Assembly: GCF_001632285.1 (NCBI RefSeq) | Contig: NZ_LWAH01000012.1 | Location: 1-64,000, forward strand | Direction of reading: 5' to 3' | Source: Moraxella catarrhalis | GTDB lineage: Bacteria; Pseudomonadota; Gammaproteobacteria; Pseudomonadales; Moraxellaceae | Length of the DNA: 64,000 nucleotides | In this document: positions 18,177-29,205 of the stretch, one piece after another | Layout of the letters: every line of letters begins with the position of its first letter | Position numbering within the stretch: the stretch's first letter is position 1 | Notes under the pieces: model-generated | What the model was told of the DNA's origin: nothing | Databases searched by the model: none | What the model saw: the letters and a program-made list of their open reading frames with translations, nothing else | Translations under genes and position numbers: made by a program

Positions 18177-20936
18177 TTAAAATGGTGTGCCAATAAAAAA
18201 ATGCAGCTTAATGGGATTGCCCTCTTCTTTGACACCAGTTGCCACATCAACACGAACTTGACCGACAGGTGATGCCCAGCGAACACCGACACCTGCACCA
18301 ATTTTGGTATCATTAGTAAAGCCTTTATCATAAGCATTACCAATATCACCAAAAACCGCCAAACGCAAATCTTTCATAAATTCATAATTATATTCAGCTG
18401 TACCAACCGCCAATACTTGACCGCCTGTCAGATAACCCTTATCTGATATAGGTGATAAACTGTCATGTGCATATCCACGAATACTTTGGTCGCCACCAGC
18501 AAAAAAACGCAAACGATATGGCACATGATTAAAATTATCCGACCAAATGTATCCTACTTGTATGCCACCAGTCATCTGATGGGCACGATTGCTGCCATAA
18601 GCATTATCCCCAAAACTATACACGCCACTAATACCAGCTCGAGCAATAGCCATATTAGCATCCGATACCAAACCGCTTGAGCCAACCTCTAAAGAATATC
18701 GCTGACGATAGCCACGCATCGGATTAACCAAATTATCTGCAACCGTTTTATGCACAGCAACACCTGCCAATAACGCCTCTTGGCTTGGCTTACCATTGAC
18801 AAAATCCACTGGTAAATCCTGCCATGTTTCAGGGGGTGCTTGGGTTTTAAGCTTATCAAGACGATAACGCAATGAATAAGTACGATTCCAGCCACCATTT
18901 TGGATAATACTACGGCTAATCTCATGCTCTAGGGTGCGTGTGGATAAATCAAAACCATTGGTAGAGTGACCAAAAACTTCTTGTTGATAACCCAAAGTTG
19001 CTCTTAGCTGATCATTTAGAGGGTGGCTAAGCGGTTTGGTGGCATATAACTTGACCCCTTTTTTATCCTCAGACAGTCTTAGCTCAGCGCCTGCTTGATA
19101 GCCATCACGATTAATCAAATTATGCTCAAATTTTGTGACTAGGCGGGTACCTGTGTCCGATCCCCAGCCCAAACCAATTTGACCATCTCGTGGTTTATCA
19201 CTCGCCACAAAGACATATAGCGGCACTTTTTTACTTTGATAGACATCGGCAGGGGTCTTGCGATTAGCCAATGCGGTACGCTCGGGCAAATCTATTACCT
19301 CATTTTCAGATTCATCAGGTAAAATAGCGCGTGCAACGGCAGATACGGCATCGCTGATTCTGCCCAAAATAGAGCGATTTACACCATCATCATGATTGAT
19401 GGCAAGCACCCTATCATCAGGCATGTCATATAAATGGCGAGCCTTGGCAGCCACCAAATTTAGCTTGTCTTGAATCAGATTAGATGCACTAAATTCGATG
19501 GGCGAAATATCCATTAATATCCCATCCGTTAGCTCAACGGTTTCAATGACAGGTTCAAGTGTGCTTTCATCAACTTGTGCTGGTTCAGTACGGCTACTTG
19601 AAGACTGCTCAAAGCTCACTTGGTCGTTTTGGATCTGTTCACGCTCTGGAAAGACAATCTCGGTATTCACCATATTAAAATACCGTGTGGCAATCAAATC
19701 ATTTGAAAGTGCACGCACCGCCTGTAAATTGTAAGCCTCTCCCATGTTAACGGTGAGTAACTGCTCAAGTAATTCTCGTTTAACTGGCAGCTTATCTGGA
19801 TCGGTTGTCAATTGATTGGTTTTAGGATCAATGGTAAAAAATACCACCTCATCAAAGCGATACTGCGTACCTGTATCATAAATTAAGCTGACATCAGCGG
19901 TATTATCTGGCAAAATTACATCAACTGAACGATCCAGCCAACGCCCATCAAAATATCCATGTTCAGCACTGGCATTTTCGATGAGATTTTTTTTGGTTTC
20001 GTACTTGCCATGATGAAAGACATCGCCGATCAGCAATGGCACCTCATCCGCCACGGTAGTAAATGCTTTATCATCAGCACCTTCACCTCGTACCTCCACC
20101 GCTCGATAATCAATATAAACAGGTTCACCTAAATCATGGATGATGACATCCACCTCTCCGATGCTATTTCTTATGATTGATAAATCAATATCATAATAAC
20201 CGACAGCACGCGCTGCCACCAAAGCAGTTTGCCTTAGGCGTGGGATAGAGCCATTCAAATCCATCGCTGACTCTTGGGTGATGTCTTCAAGTGCTGCTTT
20301 GATATTTGCATAAGGCTCTGTTTTTTGATGCGATGACCCAATCGCACTGGTTTCGCCTGATTGCGATGATTGATAAAATTTTGCCTTAAGCCTAGGCACC
20401 TTATTGACACCATCATTAAATAGGCGTGCATAAAGACGCTTGATCAAACCTGGTTTTTCAGGTTCTAATGTCGGTGGTACAACCACCTCACTATTAGGTT
20501 GCTCGCCTTGATATTCTGGAATATAATCATTTGGATTGATTCCCATCTCAGTAGATTCCTGAGCAAATAATTCCTCCAAGCTTAGCGGTGTGGTTTCTTC
20601 GATGACCGACATATCCAAACCCAAAGGGGGTGATTGCTCACCGATACGAGATATCGGCGATTGATCATCAAAATTGACAACATCCAAAGCTTGTGATTGG
20701 GGCTTAGCATTCAGTCCAGCAGCATTAAGGCGTGCTTGTATCTGCTCAGGTGTTAGCAAAACAGGTGGATTGCCTGCCTTTGCTTGATTGATGGCGGTGT
20801 CATGAGCGGGTATATGATTGATGATGTTTGCAGAGTTATTTTGTTGTGCCAATGCTTGCGATGTCATCAAAGGCAAATAAGCCGCCAATGCGACAGGCAT
20901 AAAACTGCAATTTGCAAACAAAACGGGCTTTGACAT
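18177..20936 (-). CDS. tamA: TamA-type Omp85 outer-membrane protein, unusually long
   Basis: The 919-residue protein has a signal peptide (cleavage likely after A30, QALA), an N-terminal insertion rich in Glu/Pro/Gln (about 35-190), POTRA domains (about 200-440), a second low-complexity insertion (about 460-600) and a C-terminal Omp85 barrel ending in HFFIGTPF. Known TamA proteins are nearer 580 residues. Barrel motifs include GGDQSIRGY, matching the Omp85 (V/I)RG(F/Y) tip. ATG 20936 is favoured because a TATAAT box (20973-20978, minus) lies between it and the longer in-frame start. It is followed by tamB. Confidence 0.9.
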   Translation of the reverse strand: MSKPVLFANCSFMPVALAAYLPLMTSQALAQQNNSANIINHIPAHDTAINQAKAGNPPVLLTPEQIQARLNAAGLNAKPQSQALDVVNFDDQSPISRIGEQSPPLGLDMSVIEETTPLSLEELFAQESTEMGINPNDYIPEYQGEQPNSEVVVPPTLEPEKPGLIKRLYARLFNDGVNKVPRLKAKFYQSSQSGETSAIGSSHQKTEPYANIKAALEDITQESAMDLNGSIPRLRQTALVAARAVGYYDIDLSIIRNSIGEVDVIIHDLGEPVYIDYRAVEVRGEGADDKAFTTVADEVPLLIGDVFHHGKYETKKNLIENASAEHGYFDGRWLDRSVDVILPDNTADVSLIYDTGTQYRFDEVVFFTIDPKTNQLTTDPDKLPVKRELLEQLLTVNMGEAYNLQAVRALSNDLIATRYFNMVNTEIVFPEREQIQNDQVSFEQSSSSRTEPAQVDESTLEPVIETVELTDGILMDISPIEFSASNLIQDKLNLVAAKARHLYDMPDDRVLAINHDDGVNRSILGRISDAVSAVARAILPDESENEVIDLPERTALANRKTPADVYQSKKVPLYVFVASDKPRDGQIGLGWGSDTGTRLVTKFEHNLINRDGYQAGAELRLSEDKKGVKLYATKPLSHPLNDQLRATLGYQQEVFGHSTNGFDLSTRTLEHEISRSIIQNGGWNRTYSLRYRLDKLKTQAPPETWQDLPVDFVNGKPSQEALLAGVAVHKTVADNLVNPMRGYRQRYSLEVGSSGLVSDANMAIARAGISGVYSFGDNAYGSNRAHQMTGGIQVGYIWSDNFNHVPYRLRFFAGGDQSIRGYAHDSLSPISDKGYLTGGQVLAVGTAEYNYEFMKDLRLAVFGDIGNAYDKGFTNDTKIGAGVGVRWASPVGQVRVDVATGVKEEGNPIKLHFFIGTPF

Positions 20937-21043
20937 ACAAAAAAACTCAAGATAAAAAATCAAATTCCTGCTATTATAGCAGAGTTTGTACATGATGAAA
21001 GCCCAAAATTTACCCCAACTTTAGCTTAAAATACCGATAAATT

Positions 21044-22375
21044 ATGGCAAGCCAATTAAACTTATTTCGCCGTCAAGTGTTTACATCAATGTTTTTTACT
21101 CAATTTTTTGGGGCATTTAACGATAACATTTTTAAGCAAGCATTGATATTAGTACTCACCTATTCAGCGGCAGCAAAACTTGAAACCGAGGTGAGCTTAT
21201 TAAATAATTTGGCAGCATTATTATTCATCTTGCCTTATTTTTTATTCTCAGCATTGGCAGGTCAGATTGCCGATAAATACGAAAAATCTACCTTAACTGG
21301 GCATATCAAATTACTTGAAATCATCATCATGGCAGTCGCTGCTGTGGGTTTTATTTATGAAATATACAGCCTACTGTTTTTTTGCTTATTTATGATGGGT
21401 ACTCAATCCACCTTTTTTGGTCCTATTAAATATGCTTATTTACCCGAAACCATGCGTCATGATGAGCTGGTTGCAGCCAATGGATTATTTCAAACCAGCA
21501 CCAGCCTTGCCATTTTAACAGGCATGATGACGGCAGGCATCTTAACACAGCTATATTTCTCTGAATATTGGCTGGCTACGGTAACCATCGTTGTGGCAAT
21601 ACTTGGTTATTTATCAGCACGCCAAATCCCAAAAACTAAAGTTCATGCACCTGATTTATCCATCAATTGGAATATTGCTGGTACGAGCTTTGAACTACTC
21701 AAGTACCTGTATCATCTGCCCTTATTGTTTTTTATCACTTTAGGTAATAGTTGGTTTTGGTTTTATGGTGCAACTTTTTTGACGCAAACACCTGAAGTCA
21801 CCAAGGTTTTATTACACGCAGATGAATCTGTGGTCATCTTTTTGCTGAGCTTATTTTCTGTTGGTATTGCCATAGGCTCACTACTGTGTAAAACGCTCAC
21901 CAAAAATCAAGTCAGCTTTCGCTTACTGCCTTATGGATTATTAGGTCTGTCAGTCTTTGCGATGGCGTTATATTTTTCTTTAAATCAGCTGTCTTTGGCA
22001 TTACCTATTTGGCCGTATGCTGTGATGGATATCATACATCAGTTGCACGCTTGGCCGGTATTTATCGCACTGTTTTTATTGGGATTTAGTGGCGGCGTGT
22101 ATATTGTACCACTATATACTGCCATGCAAGCATATGCACCCATTGATTACCGTTCACGCATTGTTGGGGCGAATAATATTTTAAATGCCATTTTTATGGT
22201 TATTTCTGCAATTTTCTCAATTATTATTTTGGCAGTCATCAAACTGAGTTTGGCTCAGTTGTTTGCCATCACAGCAATATTAAATGCCATATTCGGTCTG
22301 TTTTTATGTCTAAAATTAAAAAAATATGATCGCACTTTACCAATCCATACGGATGAAACGGCGATTTTGCCTTGA
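21044..22375 (+). CDS. LplT-like MFS transporter (lysophospholipid transporter family)
   Basis: The 443-residue, twelve-helix protein carries the N-terminal signature of LplT and the transporter half of Aas fusions: FFTQFFGAFNDNIFKQAL, then ALAGQIADKYEK and GTQSTFFGPIKYAYLPE. LplT moves lysophosphatidylethanolamine across the inner membrane for reacylation. It is divergent from tamA, sharing a short promoter region. The acyltransferase (Aas) half is not here. Assignment to the family is firm; the substrate is inferred. Confidence 0.8.
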   Translation: MASQLNLFRRQVFTSMFFTQFFGAFNDNIFKQALILVLTYSAAAKLETEVSLLNNLAALLFILPYFLFSALAGQIADKYEKSTLTGHIKLLEIIIMAVAAVGFIYEIYSLLFFCLFMMGTQSTFFGPIKYAYLPETMRHDELVAANGLFQTSTSLAILTGMMTAGILTQLYFSEYWLATVTIVVAILGYLSARQIPKTKVHAPDLSINWNIAGTSFELLKYLYHLPLLFFITLGNSWFWFYGATFLTQTPEVTKVLLHADESVVIFLLSLFSVGIAIGSLLCKTLTKNQVSFRLLPYGLLGLSVFAMALYFSLNQLSLALPIWPYAVMDIIHQLHAWPVFIALFLLGFSGGVYIVPLYTAMQAYAPIDYRSRIVGANNILNAIFMVISAIFSIIILAVIKLSLAQLFAITAILNAIFGLFLCLKLKKYDRTLPIHTDETAILP

Positions 22376-22650
22376 TTTTCAATTTGCAACAAAAGGGTAA
22401 GATTTTATGCAAATTTTTGTAAATCGTTACCTTAAAGTAGCATAAAATTTGATATGATTTGATAAATTTTAGGATTTTAGATTGTATTTACTGGTAATTT
22501 TAGGCGATTGCCATCAAATCATAAAATTTAGCCATTTTCATACAAAATGAACCAAAATTGTCAATTTTTATCAATTTTCAATAAAATTTTATCAAGGGTT
22601 ACTACACCCTAATCAATTATTCATTCAGTCATCATTATCATGGATTTTTT
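22376..22650. other. AT-rich intergenic region
   Basis: The stretch is very AT-rich with many TTTTATCAA/ATAAAATTT words. A small hairpin AGGGT-tactac-ACCCT lies near 22595-22611, in the leader of the secreted TPR protein. No gene is visible. Confidence 0.5.
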
Positions 22651-23475
22651 ATGAAAAAATTAGCACTGACATTATCAGTTTTTACTGCCATTTTTGCCTC
22701 TACCGCCATCGCTAACACCACCTATCAAAGCCCAACTATGCGTGGTGAAATCACCGAAACCATCACGGCTCGTGCTGGCACTGCTGATTTACTACAAACC
22801 ATCGTGCAAGGTCTGCCCGCACCCAATATTTTAATCACAGAAATCAAAAATATTCCAACTATTACCATTGCCGCCAATACCGCAGGCACCGTCATTTTAG
22901 ATGTTACTTTGGTTGATGAGTTTTTGGATGATATCGCCCCAAATGCTCGCCATTATCCAACCAATTTCCCAAATCGTACCGCTGAATATATCACGACAGA
23001 AAATATCAAACATCTGTCAGATTGGATTGAATCTTATGCCAGCACGCCTGATGCGTCATTTGATGTTGTCATTCGTGCCGCTAAATTAAACGGTATCGCA
23101 AGAAATCTTAATCTTGGTACAACCTATACAGTTCGTGCAGGCACATACATGCAAAAAGCCTTACAATTAAAACCAAATGACCTTGAAGCCAACCTGCTAT
23201 TTGGGATTATGCTGTCTGAATCAGGTGGTTTTAAAGAAGGTCGTAAATATTTAGATAAGGCAGTTTCAATGGGCAATGTTGAGGCTGAACAAAGCATCGC
23301 TCAAGCAGATTTGCTAAATGACAATCGCACAGCAGCACTCAAACGCTTGCGTACTTTGGCTAACAAACACCCAAATCACGCCCAAATTGCTGAACAAATT
23401 CGTATTGTTGACAACGGTGGTTATTACATTTGGAATATCAAAGATGATGACATTCATGTCAAGCCCATCAAATAA
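22651..23475 (+). CDS. Secreted protein of unknown function with TPR-like repeats
   Basis: The 274-residue protein begins with a signal peptide (MKKLALTLSVFTAIFAST, cleavage after AIA about residue 21). The second half has helical repeats with TPR character (TYMQKALQLKPNDLEANLLFG, GRKYLDKAVSMGNVEAEQS). The first half is not recognised. It is probably periplasmic. A terminator follows directly, so it is monocistronic. Confidence 0.7.
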   Translation: MKKLALTLSVFTAIFASTAIANTTYQSPTMRGEITETITARAGTADLLQTIVQGLPAPNILITEIKNIPTITIAANTAGTVILDVTLVDEFLDDIAPNARHYPTNFPNRTAEYITTENIKHLSDWIESYASTPDASFDVVIRAAKLNGIARNLNLGTTYTVRAGTYMQKALQLKPNDLEANLLFGIMLSESGGFKEGRKYLDKAVSMGNVEAEQSIAQADLLNDNRTAALKRLRTLANKHPNHAQIAEQIRIVDNGGYYIWNIKDDDIHVKPIK

Positions 23476-23498
23476 TGCGTTGGTAAGTCTATTATCTT

Positions 23499-23530
23499 CC
23501 GTACAGTCTCTTGATTGTACGGATTTTTTT
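23499..23530 (+). terminator. Terminator after the TPR protein
   Basis: CCGTACA (23499-23505) and TGTACGG (23516-23522), 10-nt loop, followed by ATTTTTTT. Confidence 0.8.
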
Positions 23531-23605
23531 TATTATGATAAATCTTGGCTGATTGTAGCTGATTTAAACCCTGACGAACCGCCATACGCTTCACCAGAGA
23601 AATCC

Positions 23606-25759
23606 ATGCAGACTTTACCAATAAAACCAAGTAAATTACGCTTAGGTAAGCTTTTGTTGCCTGCCAGCTTAATGATGATTTTGAGCGCTTGTCATATGCT
23701 TATACCGCCCAAACAGACACCTGCCAAATTACTTGAAAAAACAAGAAGCAGTATCATTACAAACGGTCGTGTCAGTGCAGCGACACAATCTATTTTAGTT
23801 TCGGCAGGTTATACCCAAGAAAGTTGCATGGCGGATTTTGAAGCGTGTGTTGATGATGTTAGATCAATTTTTTTTATCGAAATGCCCAATCGTTTACAAC
23901 TGTCTGTATTTAGTGAGTTGTATTATACATATGCTGACAATCTCATCGCCCAAGAGGCGTGTCGCATCGAACTTGCCAGGCCGCCCATTGATCCTTATTA
24001 TACCAATGCACCCATCAGTAAAGACATCGCTGAAAATCAGCAAAAAGCTCGCACTGAGTGTCATGCCAAGTATCGAGATGCACTTTATCAAACTGTCAAA
24101 TATAGCTATGCTTATTTATTTTATTACAGCTTAGGCGGTCATGGTACTCCCTCATCTCTTCCCCAAGAGTCTGATATCCGAACGCTTGATCTTTATCACC
24201 TTGCCATCAATGATTTAATCACTCAAATTTATCGCAAAGATCATGGTGCGTTTTATAATGCCAAATTTCAGGATGTGGTATCATCTGAGCAATTAGAACC
24301 TATCTACAATCAGCTAAGAATTGGTCGTGTTCTCAGCAATGACCACGGTCAAAATACACTGCATATCTCTGTTGGTGATCGTGATTTTTTGACAAGTAAG
24401 CTCAAACAACACGAACACAGCAGCGAGCTGTTTTCTGAGATGATTTCTGCTTATGATTCTAGATTGCTGGATTTGGATGTCAATGCACGACGCTCAGGGC
24501 TTGGTGTCAGTTTCGTTGGTGCTATCAATGATCGGCACACCACCAGTATTGATAATCTCAAAAAGCTTGCACGCAATAAGGCCTTAGACGATCGCATTCA
24601 TCATGTCGGGCACATTCAGCTTACCGCCATCATTAAACCTATGGGCAATACCATTGATGAGGTACTGTCATCACATGAGTTTTATGCCTATTTTTTTAAT
24701 CCAAGCAATAACACTCATGTCAAAATCGGCGATACATCATATCCTTTGACAGCGAATTTTTCAGCGGGCTATGCGTTGTGGTTGGCTGAAAATCAGCTAA
24801 GACAAGTCTCGCTGACGAATATGATTTCTCGTTCTGATGCCATCGCTTTACCTGAACTATTTATGCTAAAACCGTATAATCCTGACCAAAAAGTCATCAT
24901 TATGCTGCATGGTTTGGCATCAAGCCCTGCCACTTGGGTGAATCTTACCAATACCCTACTGACCGATTCTAAGCTTAATGAAAACTATCAAGTATGGCAA
25001 GTTGCCTATGCAACTAACCTGCCCATTTTAGAAAACCGCTATCAAATTCATGAATTAATCCGTCATACTTTTGCCAAGCTTGACCCCAATGGACAAGACA
25101 AAGCCAGTCATAATGCGGTTTTAATTGGGCATAGCATGGGCGGTGTCATCTCAAGATTGTTGGTTTCTGATACCGATTTGACCCAAAAGCTTCATACACT
25201 CGGTCATAAGGAACAATATAAGCTGATCAATCATCTATCCGCTGACCAACGCCAAACACTCTCCAATCGATTAGTATTATCATCATTACCACAAGTTGAT
25301 GAAGCGATTTTTTTATCAGCACCTCATCGTGGTACAGATTATGCAGATCGCTGGTTTACTCGCGCTGCTCGGCGTATCATCAAACTGCCTATCGAACTGA
25401 CCAGATCGCTTGGTACAATATTTACCAATGATATTCAATCCCAAAGCTTCTTAGGCACTTTATACCTTCAAAATGGTGCAAGCCAGTTGTCAGATCATTC
25501 TTCTTTTATGGCACTGACCAAAGATATTCAAATTAGCCCATCTGTGCGTTATCATAGCATTATCGGCAACCATACCAATACCAATCAACAAGGTGACGCT
25601 GTCGGTAAAACAATTTCTGATGGCATCGTACCTTATACAAGCTCGCATCTTGAGGGAGCGGCATCTGAAATTATTGTTGAAGGTAAACACAACACACACG
25701 AGAACCCAAAAACCATCGTACAGCTGCGTAAGATTTTACATGAGCATTTGGATCAATAA
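23606..25759 (+). CDS. Lipoprotein alpha/beta hydrolase
   Basis: The frame is open from 23318, but ATG 23606 has a purine-rich site upstream and begins a lipoprotein signal (hydrophobic run then LSAC lipobox). The 717-residue product has a long N-terminal region without recognised domain (about 30-420) and a C-terminal alpha/beta hydrolase domain with oxyanion loop IIMLHGLASSPATW and nucleophile Ser510 in GHSMGG. A later His/Asp pair (DGIVPYTSSHLEG, GKHNTHENP) completes a lipase-type triad. It is probably an outer-membrane-anchored esterase or phospholipase. The N-terminal part is a good subject for structure prediction. Confidence 0.8.
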   Translation: MQTLPIKPSKLRLGKLLLPASLMMILSACHMLIPPKQTPAKLLEKTRSSIITNGRVSAATQSILVSAGYTQESCMADFEACVDDVRSIFFIEMPNRLQLSVFSELYYTYADNLIAQEACRIELARPPIDPYYTNAPISKDIAENQQKARTECHAKYRDALYQTVKYSYAYLFYYSLGGHGTPSSLPQESDIRTLDLYHLAINDLITQIYRKDHGAFYNAKFQDVVSSEQLEPIYNQLRIGRVLSNDHGQNTLHISVGDRDFLTSKLKQHEHSSELFSEMISAYDSRLLDLDVNARRSGLGVSFVGAINDRHTTSIDNLKKLARNKALDDRIHHVGHIQLTAIIKPMGNTIDEVLSSHEFYAYFFNPSNNTHVKIGDTSYPLTANFSAGYALWLAENQLRQVSLTNMISRSDAIALPELFMLKPYNPDQKVIIMLHGLASSPATWVNLTNTLLTDSKLNENYQVWQVAYATNLPILENRYQIHELIRHTFAKLDPNGQDKASHNAVLIGHSMGGVISRLLVSDTDLTQKLHTLGHKEQYKLINHLSADQRQTLSNRLVLSSLPQVDEAIFLSAPHRGTDYADRWFTRAARRIIKLPIELTRSLGTIFTNDIQSQSFLGTLYLQNGASQLSDHSSFMALTKDIQISPSVRYHSIIGNHTNTNQQGDAVGKTISDGIVPYTSSHLEGAASEIIVEGKHNTHENPKTIVQLRKILHEHLDQ

Positions 25760-25803
25760 TTTGATATAAGATCATTGAATATATAAAATCATTAAATCAA
25801 GGC

Positions 25804-25848
25804 ACAATAAAGCCCATCATCAAAATAGTGAGTGATGGGCTTTATTGT
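25804..25848. terminator. Bidirectional terminator between hydrolase and adk
   Basis: ACAATAAAGCCCATCA (25804-25819) pairs perfectly with TGATGGGCTTTATTGT (25833-25848) around a 13-nt loop. It serves both converging genes. Confidence 0.8.
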
Positions 25849-25857
25849 CAAATGACC

Positions 25858-26597
<740 letters not shown>

Positions 26598-26809
26598 CTA
26601 TAAAGCACATTGAGAAATTGTTCAAGTTTTTTATCATAAAATCCAATGAAATCACAAGTTTTTATGAATATTTATATTCACCCATTCAACCAACTGTCAT
26701 CATGAGTCTTTGAGTACTTTAAGTAAAAAGACCTGATTATTCTTCTCAACATACATTTTATAAATTATCAATAAACTCAATATTAACCAATACTAGGCTT
26801 ATAACTATT

Positions 26810-28072
26810 TTATGGCACAATTTGAGAAATCATCAAAGACACTTCGGTTTGTTTATCCAAAATGATCGGATTGGCTGCCAAATCGCCCGCTTTAGGCATG
26901 GCATCACCCAAATGACTGATGCGTGCATTTACTACCAATGCCTCGCCCGCTTGGCGTGCTGATGACAGTATTCGTGTTGGCATCATGGCATCCATATCAC
27001 TTAGTGTCACACTAACCGCTTGTTGACTCATAAGCTCACTGGCTGGCAGTTTTTTGACAGCATAAGGTGCGCCGCCTGATTGCCCACTAATAGAGACAAA
27101 TAAGACATCATCAGGTCTTAGCTTGTCTACCAAGGCGGGTGCCAGATTGATGGTAATCGTCACACCTTGGGCAACAGCAGCCTGCTGATTATCAATATTT
27201 TCAACCAACTTATCCAAACTTGCCAAAGCTTCACTATGGTCACCTGAGCGTGCCATCAAACTTGAGCGTAATCTGGCAATCCATGCTTTGGCATTAGGAT
27301 AATTACCTGCACGCACCTCACCCATTGCCATCATCATCATGGCACCTTCATGATTGGGTGTTTGGGTTAAGATTTGGGTTAAAATCTTATGCGTTGTTGC
27401 ATCCATTCTGCCTTCATTGATAAAAAAATTGGTCTGTGCATAAGTTAATGCAATCTCTTCATTATCAGGCTGTAAGCGATTGGCCCGTGCCAATGCTTCT
27501 AATGCTTGTGGCTGTGCCTCGAGCATCATAAATAGCTCAGATAAACGCATCCAGCGATTAGCATCATCAGCATTGCGATGCACATTGGTTTGCATGGCAC
27601 TGATGAGTGCCGTTGACTCTTTGGCTGCCCATTCAGGCGGTACATCAATCTTACCAGTTAATAAATCGTCCGCCACTTGACCGACTTTATCTTGAGCTTG
27701 CCAAAGTGTAAAAACTGCCGTACGATCGGCGGTCATCATATAAGCAATGACAGCCAATATCGGAATCCAAATCATGATAATTGCACGCCCTTTGATACCA
27801 ACGGGCGTTTGTGCTTCTGTCGTCGTTTGGGCATCTATCAGCTGGCGTTTTAGTTCGGTGATTTGGGTTTGATAAGATGCCTCATCAATAACCCCTGCTG
27901 CTTTATCAGCATCAAGCTCAGCAATGCGTTCACCAAAAATCTGCACATTAATCGCCATCAGTTGATTGTCAGATGATACGCCAACTTTTCGCCAAGGTAG
28001 AATGACTACCAAAGAGAGCAATACCGTCAAAACAGCACACAATGAGAAAAATAAAATTAAACTTGGTGTCAT
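26810..28072 (-). CDS. ccmI: Cytochrome c maturation protein CcmI (CycH)
   Basis: The 420-residue protein has two transmembrane helices (about 4-27 and 98-117) separated by a leucine-zipper-like coiled-coil segment (RIAELDADKAAGVIDEASY). A periplasmic TPR region (about 150-290) and a C-terminal DUF-type domain follow. CcmI chaperones apocytochrome c to the CcmF/H haem lyase. It starts 9 nt after ccmH and closes the operon. Confidence 0.85.
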   Translation of the reverse strand: MTPSLILFFSLCAVLTVLLSLVVILPWRKVGVSSDNQLMAINVQIFGERIAELDADKAAGVIDEASYQTQITELKRQLIDAQTTTEAQTPVGIKGRAIIMIWIPILAVIAYMMTADRTAVFTLWQAQDKVGQVADDLLTGKIDVPPEWAAKESTALISAMQTNVHRNADDANRWMRLSELFMMLEAQPQALEALARANRLQPDNEEIALTYAQTNFFINEGRMDATTHKILTQILTQTPNHEGAMMMMAMGEVRAGNYPNAKAWIARLRSSLMARSGDHSEALASLDKLVENIDNQQAAVAQGVTITINLAPALVDKLRPDDVLFVSISGQSGGAPYAVKKLPASELMSQQAVSVTLSDMDAMMPTRILSSARQAGEALVVNARISHLGDAMPKAGDLAANPIILDKQTEVSLMISQIVP

Positions 28073-28081
28073 ATTGATGCC

Positions 28082-28597
28082 TTATTTTGTTGGTTTTGAG
28101 TCACTGCCATCCAACGATTTATTTTGATGATGTGCCAAGATTTTTTTAAGTTTTGCTTCTTCACCAGCAGATAAAGGTGCATGACTTGTGGGGATTTGCT
28201 TAGACCAAGAACGACCTTTTTGGGCTTTATAAATCCAGCCCAACAGCAAAAGTAACAAAAGAATGGGTGGAAAAAACCATAAAATCCATGTAGATGGACG
28301 CACAGGCGGCTTATAGCTGATAAAATCTCCATAACGCTCAAACATATAATTACGAATCTCAGCATCACTACGACCATCTTTGACCATTTCATAGGTTTTT
28401 TGTTTTAAGTCTTGGGCGATGGGTGCATCTGAGCCTGCCAAATTTTGATTTTGGCATTTTGGGCAACGCAGCTCTTCGATGAGTACTCGATACTGAGCCT
28501 CTTGCTGAGGCGAATCAAATTCATACAGCTCAAAGCTTGCGGCGGCGGTGGTTGATACGCCAATCACCAATACCATCATCAAAGCACACAAGTTCAT
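28082..28597 (-). CDS. ccmH: Cytochrome c maturation protein CcmH
   Basis: The 171-residue protein has a signal peptide, the redox motif LRCPKCQ (C45, C48) and a C-terminal transmembrane helix (TWILWFFPPILLLLLLLG), as expected of CcmH, which reduces the apocytochrome CxxCH thiols. Its ATG overlaps the ccmG stop by four bases. Confidence 0.92.
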   Translation of the reverse strand: MNLCALMMVLVIGVSTTAAASFELYEFDSPQQEAQYRVLIEELRCPKCQNQNLAGSDAPIAQDLKQKTYEMVKDGRSDAEIRNYMFERYGDFISYKPPVRPSTWILWFFPPILLLLLLLGWIYKAQKGRSWSKQIPTSHAPLSAGEEAKLKKILAHHQNKSLDGSDSKPTK

Positions 28598-29184
28598 GAA
28601 TCATCCTTATGACAGGCTTTAATTTTTTTGGCATCGGATAAACCATCATCAGCAACCGCTGTCAAACAGTGTTGAATACCATCCCAATTTTTCTCACCAA
28701 TCTCACCAATAATATGTTGATAAACAATGCCATTTGTCCCCACAACATAGCTTTCAGGTGCACCCATCAGCCCCAAATCAAGGGCAAAATCACCCGTAAC
28801 ATCCTGTACAGAATAAACAAACGGATCTTGATTTTTATTTAAATATGCCAACGCTTCAGACAGCTCATCTTTATAATTAACACCAATAATGGGAACGCCT
28901 TGCTCATGCAGCTTAAGCAAAAATGGATGCTCAGCATGGCAAGTCAAACACCACGAACCCCAAACATTTAAAATAAATGGCGTATCTGGAAAATCTGCCT
29001 TGGTGATTGTGCGTGTGGTATCGGATAATAAGGGTAAGCTTAAGTTTGGCAAGGGATTGCCCACCAAACGACTGGTATTAATCTCGGTCGGCTTGCCAAG
29101 TCGCATAAAGAACATCACCACCAGTATCATAAAGATAATCAGCGGAATAATAAACAACATCAAGCGTTTATTGGGTTTTGCCAT
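28594..29184 (-). CDS. ccmG: Thioredoxin-like CcmG/DsbE
   Basis: The 196-residue protein has an N-terminal membrane anchor (about 7-28) and a thioredoxin fold with WCLTC (C79, C82). The family reduces apocytochrome disulfides in the periplasm. A GGAG site precedes ATG 29184. It lies between ccmF and ccmH in the operon. The usual partner dsbD/ccdA is not in the window. Confidence 0.93.
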   Translation of the reverse strand: MAKPNKRLMLFIIPLIIFMILVVMFFMRLGKPTEINTSRLVGNPLPNLSLPLLSDTTRTITKADFPDTPFILNVWGSWCLTCHAEHPFLLKLHEQGVPIIGVNYKDELSEALAYLNKNQDPFVYSVQDVTGDFALDLGLMGAPESYVVGTNGIVYQHIIGEIGEKNWDGIQHCLTAVADDGLSDAKKIKACHKDDS

Positions 29185-29205
29185 GATAATACTCCTTTGA
29201 TGGTT

